Both the position numbers and the translations under genes were made by a program. Positions 1 to 8,581 of a DNA stretch of 36,927 nucleotides are shown here, one piece after another. The notes under the pieces were generated by a model. The model made no database searches, was not told where the DNA came from, and saw only the letters and a list, made by a program, of their open reading frames with translations. This stretch comes from Nitrospirota bacterium (lineage in GTDB: Bacteria > Nitrospirota > 9FT-COMBO-42-15 > HDB-SIOI813). The stretch is taken from the NCBI GenBank assembly GCA_023248395.1, contig JAHFEQ010000010.1, forward strand, positions 1-36,927, written 5' to 3'. Numbering within the stretch: the first letter of the stretch is position 1; each line of letters opens with the position of its first letter.

Positions 1-1101
1 GCGATCGCAAGGGTCAACCGGGTGTTTAGAGACAAACCGGGCGGTCTGGTCGTTGACTATCTGGGTATCGCAGAGGAGCTGAAGAAGGCCCTTTCGGATT
101 ACACCGAACGGGACCGGGACATGACCGGCATCCCGCAGGAAGAGGCCGTGGCGCTGATGCTGGAAAAATTCGAGGTCGTTTCTTCCATGTTTCATGGGTT
201 TAATTATTCAAGGTTCTTTTCAGGTAGTCCTGCCGAACGGTTAACGACCATCAAAGAGGCGATGGAGCACATTTTATCGCAGGAAGACAGGAAAGACCGT
301 TTTATGCAGTCTGTCACCGAACTTTCAAAGGCATTTGCCCTTTCTGTGCCCCATGAAAAGACAATCGAAGTCAGGGATCATGTAGGCTTTTTCCAGGCCG
401 TCCGGGCCGCTCTGGCCAAGAATACGATAACAGGAGGCAAAAGTCCTGACATCCTCGATTCCGCTGTAAGACAGATTGTATCCAAGGCGATTGCCTCGGA
501 TGAGGTCATAGACATATTTGCCTCAGCAGGGCTGAAGAAGCCTGACATCTCGATACTCTCGGATGAATTCCTTGAAGAAGTCAGGCACATGCCCCAGCGG
601 AACCTCGCCCTCGAAGTCTTGAAAAAACTGCTCAATGATGAAATAAAGGCACGATCAAGGAGAAACCTGGTTCAGTCGAGGTCCTTCGCTGAGATGCTGG
701 AGCAGACAATACGCAGATACCAGAGCCGCGCCATCGATGCGGCGAGGGTCATCATGGAACTGATCGAGCTGGCTAAAGAGATGCGCGAGGCCCATAAACG
801 GGGAGAGAGACTGAATCTCACGGAAGATGAGCTGGCCTTCTATGATGCCCTTGAGACCAATGACAGTGCAGTAAAAGTGCTCGGAGACGAGACCCTGAGG
901 ACCATAGCCCACGAGCTGGTGATTACAGTCAAGAAGAATGTGACCATTGACTGGACGGTGAAAGAAAGTGTCAGAGCAAAGCTTAGAATCATGGTAAAGC
1001 GTATCCTCCGTAGGTATGGTTATCCCCCCGACAAACAGGAGAAGGCCACACAGACTGTCTTAAGGCAGGCAGAATTGCTCTGCGCGGATTGGGCAACATA
1101 A
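1..1101 (+). CDS. hsdR: Type I restriction enzyme R subunit (HsdR), C-terminal part, truncated by window start
   Basis: Frame 1 is open from base 1: [22 protein letters not shown], matching helicase motif VI of HsdR, followed by the helical HsdR C-terminal region. ORF 22..1101 is the same frame. Confidence 0.85.
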   Translation, partial: AIARVNRVFRDKPGGLVVDYLGIAEELKKALSDYTERDRDMTGIPQEEAVALMLEKFEVVSSMFHGFNYSRFFSGSPAERLTTIKEAMEHILSQEDRKDRFMQSVTELSKAFALSVPHEKTIEVRDHVGFFQAVRAALAKNTITGGKSPDILDSAVRQIVSKAIASDEVIDIFASAGLKKPDISILSDEFLEEVRHMPQRNLALEVLKKLLNDEIKARSRRNLVQSRSFAEMLEQTIRRYQSRAIDAARVIMELIELAKEMREAHKRGERLNLTEDELAFYDALETNDSAVKVLGDETLRTIAHELVITVKKNVTIDWTVKESVRAKLRIMVKRILRRYGYPPDKQEKATQTVLRQAELLCADWAT

Positions 1102-1106
1102 TTTTT

Positions 1107-2696
1107 TCAGCTTACTTTTCTGCTGGCAAGTTCTATATTGATTCTTCTACCTTTAATTCTGACATCTTTCATGGCATGTTGGATATCTTTTGCGGATTCT
1201 TTCGGTACCTCTACAAAGGTATAATCGTCAAACACATCAATGGCCCCGATTAATTTGCCAGAAACACCTGTCTCTCCGGCAATACTCCCCAAAATATCCT
1301 TCGCCTGTACCCTCTGCCTGGTCCCTACATTGATGAACAACCTTGCCATTCCCGAAGCAGCTCCGGTATCTCTAACGTTACTATCCCGCGCCGGTTCTTC
1401 TTTACCCTTTTCATCCATGCCTATTTTCAACAAGGCTGCCGCCACATCTAAAGACGTATAATCTTCCGCAAGTATCCTTTCAACCCAGGTGATGTATTTC
1501 CCCAGATGTCCTTCCTCTATAGTCCCCTTTACCTTTTCTAAAAGGAGATTTGTCCTAACCTCTTCCACATCACTGATTGATGGGACCTTTTGAGATATAA
1601 TCTTTGCCCTTGTGTATTTCTGAATATCCTTCATCTTGTAAATATCCCTGCCCGCCACAAAGGTAAATGCACGCCCTGCCTTTCCTGCCCTGGCGGTTCT
1701 GCCGATTCGGTGTACATAATATTCTTCATCCTGAGGGACATCGTAATTAAAAACCGCCTCGATATCTTCCACATCAATCCCACGGGCGGCCACATCCGTT
1801 GCCACCAAGATCTCAACGGTCCCTTTCCTGAATCTGGACATGACCCTGTCCCTTTGCTGCTGGCTCAGATCGCCATGCAGACCCTCAGCCGGGTATCCTC
1901 TTGCCTTGAGTGTCTCCACCAATTCATCGACGCGTCTTTTGGTATTACAGAATACCAGCGATAATTTAAGATTGTAGGTATCCATCAGACGACAGAAGAC
2001 CTCTGGCTTCGCCTGCTCTTTAACCTCAAAATAGAACTGCTCAATCTTAGGAACAGTCATCTCCTTATGCACCAATTTGATCATCTGTGGATCGTTCTGA
2101 TACTTTTTTGTCAAGTCCAGAATGGCCCTGGGCATTGTTGCAGAGAAGAGAATCGTCTGTCTCTGCTTCGGGACCTGCTTCAGAATCGTTTCGATATCCT
2201 CCCTGAATCCCATATCCAGCATCTCGTCTGCTTCATCCAATATGACCATTTTTACCCCGTCCATTCTCAGGGTGCGTCGTTCCAGATGATCCATAACACG
2301 GCCAGGCGTGCCAATAATAATCTGCACCCCTTTCTTTAAGACCCTGAGCTGGCGTTCAATCGGCTGCCCGCCGTAGATAGGCAGAATTTCTATACCCCTT
2401 TTATACTTTGAGAGTCTCTTCATCTCTTCTGCGACCTGAATCGCCAGCTCTCTTGTGGGACATAAAATCACCACCTGCAATCTTCTGAGCTCAGGGTCTG
2501 CCATCTCTAAGGCAGGAATTCCAAAGGCCGCCGTCTTCCCTGTGCCGGTCTGGGCCTGCCCAATCACATCTCTCCCTTTTAAAATATATGGAATGGATTG
2601 TGACTGAATCGGAGTGGTTTCTTCAAAACCCATGTCCGTAACGGCCTTCAGTATTTCTCTTGATAAGTGTAAATCTTCAAATTTTAGTTTTTCCAC
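1107..2696 (-). CDS. deaD: DEAD-box ATP-dependent RNA helicase (DeaD/CsdA-like, with C-terminal DbpA-type RNA-binding domain)
   Basis: AQTGTGKTAAFGIP, PTRELAIQ, DEADEMLDMGF, SAT, RGIDVEDI, HRIGRTARAGK motifs; C-terminal DbpA-like domain. Confidence 0.95.
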   Translation of the reverse strand: MEKLKFEDLHLSREILKAVTDMGFEETTPIQSQSIPYILKGRDVIGQAQTGTGKTAAFGIPALEMADPELRRLQVVILCPTRELAIQVAEEMKRLSKYKRGIEILPIYGGQPIERQLRVLKKGVQIIIGTPGRVMDHLERRTLRMDGVKMVILDEADEMLDMGFREDIETILKQVPKQRQTILFSATMPRAILDLTKKYQNDPQMIKLVHKEMTVPKIEQFYFEVKEQAKPEVFCRLMDTYNLKLSLVFCNTKRRVDELVETLKARGYPAEGLHGDLSQQQRDRVMSRFRKGTVEILVATDVAARGIDVEDIEAVFNYDVPQDEEYYVHRIGRTARAGKAGRAFTFVAGRDIYKMKDIQKYTRAKIISQKVPSISDVEEVRTNLLLEKVKGTIEEGHLGKYITWVERILAEDYTSLDVAAALLKIGMDEKGKEEPARDSNVRDTGAASGMARLFINVGTRQRVQAKDILGSIAGETGVSGKLIGAIDVFDDYTFVEVPKESAKDIQHAMKDVRIKGRRINIELASRKVS

Positions 2697-2727
2697 GTTT
2701 AAATTCCTTTTTGTTTTATTTTTTTTT

Positions 2728-2752
2728 TATTATACATTGATCATGTATAATA
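2728..2752. promoter_or_regulatory. Perfect 25-bp inverted repeat (TATTATACAT-TGATC-ATGTATAATA) between divergent deaD and cupin genes; TATAAT on each strand
   Basis: Read directly: 10-bp arms, 5-nt spacer. TATAAT at 2746-2751 (+) and its complement at 2729-2734 (-), each about 30 nt from the adjacent start codon. Confidence 0.5.
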
Positions 2753-2781
2753 TACTATTGATATTTAATGAAAGGAGCTCA

Positions 2782-3114
2782 ATGATGGACGTAAAAGATG
2801 TCAGCAAGGTCGCGGAATTTTCTTCTGAGAAGATGAAAAAGATTAACCTCTTTCAGACGGACCGGGTCCTCTGCGATGTTTACTGCCTTGAGCTTGGTCA
2901 GGCGCAGAAAATCCATGCCCATGACGATCAGGATAAGATCTGCCTGGTCCTCAGCGGTCAGGCCATGGTCAGGGTTGGCACAGATGAGAAGACATTGGTG
3001 AAGAACCAGATTGTTATTGCTCCCGCAGGCCAGGAACATGGTGTCAGCAATCCCGGACCGGAAAGACTGTCTCTCTTGGTCTTTATGGCGCCAGTGCATA
3101 TGCATCATCATTAA
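2782..3114 (+). CDS. Small single-domain cupin protein
   Basis: Internal start of ORF 2614..3114, preceded by AAAGGAG. IHAHDDQDKICLVLSGQAMVRVG...IVIAPAGQEHGVSN is a cupin pattern. Confidence 0.8.
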   Translation: MMDVKDVSKVAEFSSEKMKKINLFQTDRVLCDVYCLELGQAQKIHAHDDQDKICLVLSGQAMVRVGTDEKTLVKNQIVIAPAGQEHGVSNPGPERLSLLVFMAPVHMHHH

Positions 3115-3770
3115 CAAGAATCTTCACCTTCCCATTCCTTATAGAACTTGTCCAGATATTGCTCCATAAACTGATGCCTCTGTTCTGCAATATCCTTTGC
3201 AGTCCTTGTATTCATCAGATCTTTCAGGAGGAGCAATTTTTCATAAAAATGATTGATACTCGGCCCCGTCTTCGTTTTATACTGTTCAAATGTTTCGTGT
3301 CTCTCAGGTTTAATATCCGGATTATAGATCTCCCTTCCTTTGTAGCCGCCATAGGCAAATGTCCTCGCAATCCCGATCGCACCGATGGCATCCAGCCGGT
3401 CCGCATCCTGAACGACCATCCCTTCGATGGTCTGCATCCGGTCTTTTACGCCTGCACCTTTGAAAGAGACCTCTCTGATAATTTCACAAACATGGGCGAT
3501 CACCTCTTCTTCAACCTGCAATCTTTCAAGCCACTCTCTGGCTAACCTCGGACCAACAGAATCATCCCCTCCGTTAAATTTCCAGTCCGCGATATCATGG
3601 AGTAGCGCTCCAAGTTGAACAACAAACATATTTGCATCCTCTCCTTTACAGAGATGAATCGCATTTTTCCAAACGCGGTAGACGTGCCACCAATCGTGAC
3701 CCGTTCCTTCGCCTTCCAGGGTCTTTCTCACATATTCTTCCGTCTGTTTAATCACAGATTCTTTATCCAT
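3111..3770 (-). CDS. HD-domain phosphohydrolase (YedJ-like)
   Basis: GHDWWHVYRVWKNA...LLHDIAD...VVQDADRLDAIGAIGIARTFAYGG pattern of HD hydrolases. Confidence 0.85.
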   Translation of the reverse strand: MDKESVIKQTEEYVRKTLEGEGTGHDWWHVYRVWKNAIHLCKGEDANMFVVQLGALLHDIADWKFNGGDDSVGPRLAREWLERLQVEEEVIAHVCEIIREVSFKGAGVKDRMQTIEGMVVQDADRLDAIGAIGIARTFAYGGYKGREIYNPDIKPERHETFEQYKTKTGPSINHFYEKLLLLKDLMNTRTAKDIAEQRHQFMEQYLDKFYKEWEGEDSC

Positions 3771-3818
3771 ATTTTCCTTTCAAATGGGCATGGGGAGTGT
3801 CCCTGCGACCTGCAAGTA

Positions 3819-3837
3819 ATTTTTGCGATGCAAAAAT
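3819..3837 (-). terminator. Hairpin directly 3' of the tRNA (ATTTTTGC-GAT-GCAAAAAT); possible terminator or trailer hairpin
   Basis: 8-bp perfect arms with 3-nt loop, 2 nt after the CCA end. It lacks a clear following T-run, so the function is uncertain. Confidence 0.3.
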
Positions 3838-3839
3838 CC

Positions 3840-3931
3840 TGGCGGAGAGAGAGGGATTTGAACCCCCGGTGGAGTTTCCCCCACAACTGCTTTCGAGGCA
3901 GTCGCCTTCAACCGGACTCGGCCATCTCTCC
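3840..3931 (-). tRNA. tRNA-Ser (anticodon CGA), CCA encoded
   Basis: Reverse complement GGAGAGATGGCCGAGTCCGGTTGAAGGCGACTGCCTCGAAAGCAGTTGTGGGGGAAACTCCACCGGGGGTTCAAATCCCTCTCTCTCCGCCA: acceptor pairs GGAGAGA/TCTCTCC, anticodon loop CTCGAAA, long variable arm, T-loop GGTTCAAAT. Confidence 0.95.
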
Positions 3932-3934
3932 GGA

Positions 3935-4336
3935 TCAGAATATCTCAAACCCCATCTGTCTGAAATGCTCATCAAATGTAAAAGCCCTCTGGAGTCTGAT
4001 ATTTTTCATTAAAACAAAACTCGTGCAGTCTGTAAAGCTCAATTCCTTGTCTCCATAGCGCCTAAACATTTCCCATGCTGTGGATCTGATGTTCTCTGTC
4101 ACATCTTCTATTCTTATTATCCTGCTGCTGAACAGGGAATCTCCAAAAATGACAGCCGCTTTATGCGAGACCCTGTATCGCAGCAGGGTAATGCTCTCAT
4201 CGATGATATATTCTGACGTTATGAATTCAATCCTCTGTCTCTTGACCTCCAAACTCGTTGCTACTGCCTTATGATGATACTGGTCATTTCTGTCATTAAG
4301 CGCAAGCCATGCCGAGGTGTCTACAAAAACTCTCAT
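3935..4336 (-). CDS. PIN-domain toxin (VapC-type ribonuclease)
   Basis: MRVFVDTSAWLALND..., ...ELSFTDCTSFVLMK...: PIN acidic residues. Overlaps the upstream antitoxin ORF by 4 nt. Confidence 0.88.
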   Translation of the reverse strand: MRVFVDTSAWLALNDRNDQYHHKAVATSLEVKRQRIEFITSEYIIDESITLLRYRVSHKAAVIFGDSLFSSRIIRIEDVTENIRSTAWEMFRRYGDKELSFTDCTSFVLMKNIRLQRAFTFDEHFRQMGFEIF

Positions 4337-4581
4337 CTGTTCTTACCATAAAGGTATTTGTCGTGGTTTACAGAAAGATCTCTCTCCTTTGAACTGCTTG
4401 AACCCACCATATTCCACAGGGGATCATCATTCCAGTTTTTCACCTCTTCCTTTTTAAGGAGCTCAGAAACCGCATCCCTTACGATATTGGCAACAGTGGT
4501 CTTCTTCTCCAAAGCCTTTCTTTTTAGTTTCCTGAGTATCTCTTCAGGGAAATACATCTGTGTTCTTTTAAGCGTAGGCAT
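4333..4581 (-). CDS. Ribbon-helix-helix (CopG-like) antitoxin of a VapBC-type pair
   Basis: MPTLKRTQMYFPEEILRKLKRKALEKKTTVANIVRDAVSELL: RHH pattern; directly upstream of and overlapping the PIN toxin. Confidence 0.8.
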   Translation of the reverse strand: MPTLKRTQMYFPEEILRKLKRKALEKKTTVANIVRDAVSELLKKEEVKNWNDDPLWNMVGSSSSKERDLSVNHDKYLYGKNR

Positions 4582-4600
4582 GGGCTATCCTCTTGTGAGA

Positions 4601-4621
4601 TGATGTATATTATATACATCA
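4601..4621. promoter_or_regulatory. Perfect 21-bp palindrome (TGATGTATAT-T-ATATACATCA), probable autoregulatory operator of the TA operon
   Basis: 10-bp perfect arms with 1-nt centre, 19 bp upstream of the antitoxin start; fits an RHH antitoxin operator. Confidence 0.6.
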
Positions 4622-4801
4622 CAGAAATGCCTGTCAAATAATGGATTCAGGCAGGTGCTGTATAAATGCTCTTCCCGGCCCCGTAATAAGAGTCATAAAT
4701 ATGCTGATAGGTCATATGACACTTCTGCTGGTAGAGTTCCAGTGTAGCCCTGAGGATATTTCGTGCATGTTTGCCTGTATAGCTATTTCACTAATAAACT
4801 A

Positions 4802-4839
4802 CCCCGCCGCAAGCAGCGGGGAATAAATCCCAAGGGATT
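4802..4839. repeat. Two adjacent hairpins (CCCCGC..GCGGGG and AATCCC-AA-GGGATT); REP-like or terminator-like
   Basis: CCCCGCCGCAAGCAGCGGGG at 4802-4821, then AATCCCAAGGGATT at 4826-4839, in a region without a convincing gene. Confidence 0.4.
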
Positions 4840-5121
4840 AAAAAACAGATTAGAATAAATCTTTATATTAATCCCATTATTGTTTTTATCAATGCCTTTG
4901 TAAGTGTTTCTAACCCTATAAAGGTAAAGGGGATCTCAGTGATTAACAAAAGGTATCTCATTAATGAACTCTCACGGGATAAGGAAGGATTAAGATACGG
5001 AAAAGGATTTAAGACAGCAGGGTTGTTCAATGTTTTATCAAGGCTTCAGAAATCTGTTCTAATTGATGGTAATTCTCTCCATTGACAACGGTAACATCAC
5101 CGTGTTACTTTTTCTTCAGTC

Positions 5122-5481
5122 ATGATCACCTTAATCGCTTTCACAGTTTATCCAGTTAGCAATATGGCACGGTCCCGGAGCTTTTATGAAGGGGTTCTTG
5201 GTCTCATGCTGAGTTCTAACTTTCAGGATGTGTGGGTGGAGTATGACCTGGGAGATTCCACCTTTGCCATCACCACCACCGAGATGGGGCACACACCGGG
5301 GGCTAAAGGGGCAGTGGTCGCTTTTGAGGTTGCGGATTTAGACGCCTTCGTAAATAGCCTGAAGGAGAAGCAGGTGACGTTCGTACTTGATACCACTGCC
5401 ACTCCTGTCTGCCGGATGGCTGTCTTTGAAGACCTGGAGGGGAACCATATCGCCATTCACAAACGGCACGCCGTCGGTTGA
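5122..5481 (+). CDS. VOC-superfamily (glyoxalase/bleomycin-resistance/dioxygenase-like) protein
   Basis: VYPVSNMARSRSFYEGVLGLMLSSNFQDVWVEYDLG...VCRMAVFEDLEGNHIAIHKR: VOC fold pattern. Confidence 0.85.
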   Translation: MITLIAFTVYPVSNMARSRSFYEGVLGLMLSSNFQDVWVEYDLGDSTFAITTTEMGHTPGAKGAVVAFEVADLDAFVNSLKEKQVTFVLDTTATPVCRMAVFEDLEGNHIAIHKRHAVG

Positions 5482-5602
5482 CGCTCAAAAATGCCCAGAT
5501 GCAAGGAAGGACAAGGGTTCGAGCCGAGGCGTACTTCTCTGTACGTTGAGGCGAAGAACCCGCAGGCCTGACGCCGCAGATGGGCATTTTTGAGCGTCAA
5601 CC
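5476..5602. repeat. 127-bp long imperfect palindrome with perfect 22-bp terminal arms, between convergent VOC and nuoN genes
   Basis: GGTTGACGCTCAAAAATGCCCA (5476-5497) is the exact reverse complement of 5581-5602. Inner pairs GGGTTC/GAACCC (5515-5520/5556-5561) and CGTAC/GTACG (5530-5534/5541-5545). Confidence 0.85.
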
Positions 5603-7036
5603 AGGAAAGATGGCGCTCTTGGCAAGTTCAAGGAACCATGTCGGCAGGATGCCAATGATCACGGTGCCGGCGACAGCAATGGCAAGGGCAAGGCTGCTGG
5701 CCGGTGTGTGGGCCAGGTCGAACTCACGGGTAGGCTCTTTCATGTACATCAGCATCACGATGCGGATATAAAAATAGGCGGAGACGACACTCATGATCAC
5801 GCCGATAACGGCAAGAGCGATATAGCCGTTCCGGACGAGGGACATGAAGATATAGAACTTCCCGACAAAACCGGCGGTTGGTGGTATACCGGCCAGGGAG
5901 AAGAGGAATATGAGCATCAGGAGGGCCGCCCCCTTGTTGACCTTCGAGAGGCCGGTGTAGTCTTCTATATTCTCCCCTCTGAAATTCCCTTTCCTCATCA
6001 TAATGATCGTGCCAAAGATCCCCATGTTCATGAACGTATAGATCAGCATATAAAGCATGACGCTGGCAATGCCGTCAGGGCCGCCTGCCACAAGCCCGAG
6101 GAGGGCATAGCCTGCATGGGCAATGCTCGAGTAGGCCAGCATCCTCTTGATGTTGGTCTGGGAAAGGGCCACGAGACTCCCGACGGCCATGGTCAGAACG
6201 GAGATGACAGCAATCAGGGTCACCCAACTGGTCGAGACAGGCCCCAGGGCCGCAATAAAGACCCGGAGCAGGGCTGCAAAGGAGGCGGCCTTCGGCCCGA
6301 CAGACATAAAGGCTGTGATAGATGTCGGCGCCCCTTCATAGACATCCGGCGCCCACATGTGGAACGGCACTGCCGCCACCTTAAATCCGAATCCTGCCAC
6401 CAGAAAGGTGATGGCAAGTATCAGCGCTATATCAGGACCCCCCTGACCCCGGAGGACCGCGGCAAGGTCAGACAACTGGGTCGTCCCTGTAAGACCATAG
6501 ACAAGGGATATGCCATAAAGGAGCACCCCTGAGGAAAAGGCCCCCAGGATTACATATTTCATGGCCGCCTCATTGGAACTCCCATTATGCTGGATAAATC
6601 CCGTCAGGACATAGATGGAAAGGGCCATGAGCTCAAGTCCGACATAGATGCTGAGGAGATCTGTGCCGGAGGCCATGATCATCATGCCGCTTAAGGCAAA
6701 GAGCATCAGGATATAGTATTCGCCGCGTTCCACCCCCTCCACCTTGATATAATTGATGGAAAGGAGGATGGCAAGAAATGTAGCGAGATAAAATGTCATC
6801 TTAAAAAAGGTGGAATACCCATCGATGACGAACATCCCGCTCAGGATATTTTCCGAGTTGCCGGCGATCAGCCAGGTCCCTGCAGCTGCAACAAGGATCA
6901 CGAGCAGGGATAAATAGGCGATGATATGCTTCTGGTTCCTGTCTAACACCAGGTCAAGAAGGATCAGAAGACATGCGCCGGAGAGGACGATAATCTCCGG
7001 CATACTGAGTATCATGTTAGAGATGTCAAATGTCAT
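5597..7036 (-). CDS. nuoN: NADH-quinone oxidoreductase subunit N
   Basis: Proton-conducting membrane subunit; GFGFKVAAVPFHMWAPDVYEGAPTSITAFMSVGPKAA is NuoN-typical; last gene of the nuo operon. Confidence 0.93.
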   Translation of the reverse strand: MTFDISNMILSMPEIIVLSGACLLILLDLVLDRNQKHIIAYLSLLVILVAAAGTWLIAGNSENILSGMFVIDGYSTFFKMTFYLATFLAILLSINYIKVEGVERGEYYILMLFALSGMMIMASGTDLLSIYVGLELMALSIYVLTGFIQHNGSSNEAAMKYVILGAFSSGVLLYGISLVYGLTGTTQLSDLAAVLRGQGGPDIALILAITFLVAGFGFKVAAVPFHMWAPDVYEGAPTSITAFMSVGPKAASFAALLRVFIAALGPVSTSWVTLIAVISVLTMAVGSLVALSQTNIKRMLAYSSIAHAGYALLGLVAGGPDGIASVMLYMLIYTFMNMGIFGTIIMMRKGNFRGENIEDYTGLSKVNKGAALLMLIFLFSLAGIPPTAGFVGKFYIFMSLVRNGYIALAVIGVIMSVVSAYFYIRIVMLMYMKEPTREFDLAHTPASSLALAIAVAGTVIIGILPTWFLELAKSAIFPG

Positions 7037-7054
7037 ATTTCCTCACTATCCTTA

Positions 7055-8581
7055 CTATCCTTTAATTGCAACAATAGGGCCATTCACTGAATTCAGCTGC
7101 TCCAGCAGATGTCTCACCGATACATGCATCATGTCGAGAAACGGCATGGAGTTCAGCCCGATCCAGAATACAAATACCGTCAGGGCAGCCATGGCAACGA
7201 TCTCCCTGGCGTCAATATCCCACGCCTCCTTAATGTGATGATGGGTAACCTCACCCAGGGCCACTTTCTTATACATCCCAAGGAGATAAACCGCGCCCAG
7301 CATCGCGCCAATGATCGAGAGACCGGCGAACAGCGTACTGTATCCGAAGGCACCGGTGATGATGAGGAACTCTCCGATAAACGAATTGGTCCCCGGGATT
7401 GCAAGAGAAGAGAGGACGAAGATGGCCAGAAAGGTGGTATACACCGGTACAGCCTTGGCAAGACCGCCGTATGCCGCAAGTTCGCGGGTATGGGTCCTCT
7501 CATAGATGACACCGATACATAAAAAGAGCGCCCCCGTGGTGATGCCATGATTGAGCATCTGAAGAATCCCCCCCTCTATCCCCTGGGTATTATAGACAAA
7601 GAGCCCAAGTGTCACAAATCCCATGTGGCTGATACTGGAGTAAGCGATCAGCTTTTTGATATCCGTCTGGGCCAGGGCCAGGAAGCCGCCGTAGATAATG
7701 CCAATGATTGATAATATGATTACCGGAGTCGTAAAGTAGGCCGCCCCTTCCGGGAACATGGACATGGGAAATCTCAGCATCCCATAGGTCCCCATCTTGA
7801 GCAGGACCCCGGCAAGGATGATACTCCCTGCGGTAGGGGCCTCCACGTGGGCATCCGGCAGCCAGGTATGGAATGGAAACATGGGTACCTTGATGGCAAA
7901 GGCGATGAAGAATGCGAGAAAGACCCATATCTGCAGGACTGATGGGAACTTCTGGTTCATCAGGCTGATAATGTCAAAGGTCTCCCCCCCTGCAAAATAG
8001 AGGACAAGGATACCGACAAGCATAAAGATACTGCCGGCAAGCGTATAGAGGAAGAACTTGAATGCGGCATATATCCTGTTCTTCCCCCCCCATACCCCGA
8101 TAATCAGATACATGGGGATGAGCATCGCCTCCCAGAATAGATAGAAGAGGAAGAAGTCAAGGGCACAGAATACACCGATCATCGCCGTCTGCATGACAAG
8201 GAGGGCCATCATGAACTCTTTGACCTTTTGCTCAATGGCCTTCCAGGACGCAAGGACACATATCCACCCCAGCAGGGCCGTCAGGAAGACAAAGAGCACA
8301 CTGATGCCGTCTATCCCCATGAAATAGGTGATGTTCCATGACGGTATCCACTCATAGTGCTCTACAAACTGCATATGATAGGTCGTCCGGTCAAAATTGA
8401 GGAGAATCGGGATAGAGACAAAGAAGTCGGCTACTGTCACAAGGAGGGCGATCCACCTCACCAGCCTATTATTCCTTATAAAGAATAAGATGACCGCCCC
8501 GGATAAAGGCAGAAAGGTAACAAGGGACAATATGGGGATTCCCATACTATTGTGTACCGCTTCAATCACCCTAACCTCCAC
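7055..8581 (-). CDS. nuoM: NADH-quinone oxidoreductase subunit M
   Basis: FFLFYLFWEAMLIPMYLIIGVWGG, KVPMFPFHTWLPDAHVEAPTAGSIILAGVLLKMGTYG are NuoM signatures. Confidence 0.95.
   Translation of the reverse strand: MEVRVIEAVHNSMGIPILSLVTFLPLSGAVILFFIRNNRLVRWIALLVTVADFFVSIPILLNFDRTTYHMQFVEHYEWIPSWNITYFMGIDGISVLFVFLTALLGWICVLASWKAIEQKVKEFMMALLVMQTAMIGVFCALDFFLFYLFWEAMLIPMYLIIGVWGGKNRIYAAFKFFLYTLAGSIFMLVGILVLYFAGGETFDIISLMNQKFPSVLQIWVFLAFFIAFAIKVPMFPFHTWLPDAHVEAPTAGSIILAGVLLKMGTYGMLRFPMSMFPEGAAYFTTPVIILSIIGIIYGGFLALAQTDIKKLIAYSSISHMGFVTLGLFVYNTQGIEGGILQMLNHGITTGALFLCIGVIYERTHTRELAAYGGLAKAVPVYTTFLAIFVLSSLAIPGTNSFIGEFLIITGAFGYSTLFAGLSIIGAMLGAVYLLGMYKKVALGEVTHHHIKEAWDIDAREIVAMAALTVFVFWIGLNSMPFLDMMHVSVRHLLEQLNSVNGPIVAIKG

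Noticed and set aside
2614-2781. N-terminal extension of the cupin ORF
   Set aside because: It overlaps the deaD start and the promoter palindrome; a good Shine-Dalgarno (AAAGGAG) precedes the internal ATG at 2782.
3615-4058. 147-aa ORF (and 3763..3975, 3797..4012) across the tRNA
   Set aside because: They read through tRNA-Ser; the peptides resemble the common tRNA-derived false ORFs (e.g. AEREGFEPPVEFPPQLLSRQ).
5708-6532. 274-aa plus-strand ORF opposite nuoN
   Set aside because: Antisense to a clear nuoN; low-complexity, His/Asp/Gly-rich translation consistent with the shadow frame of a membrane protein gene.
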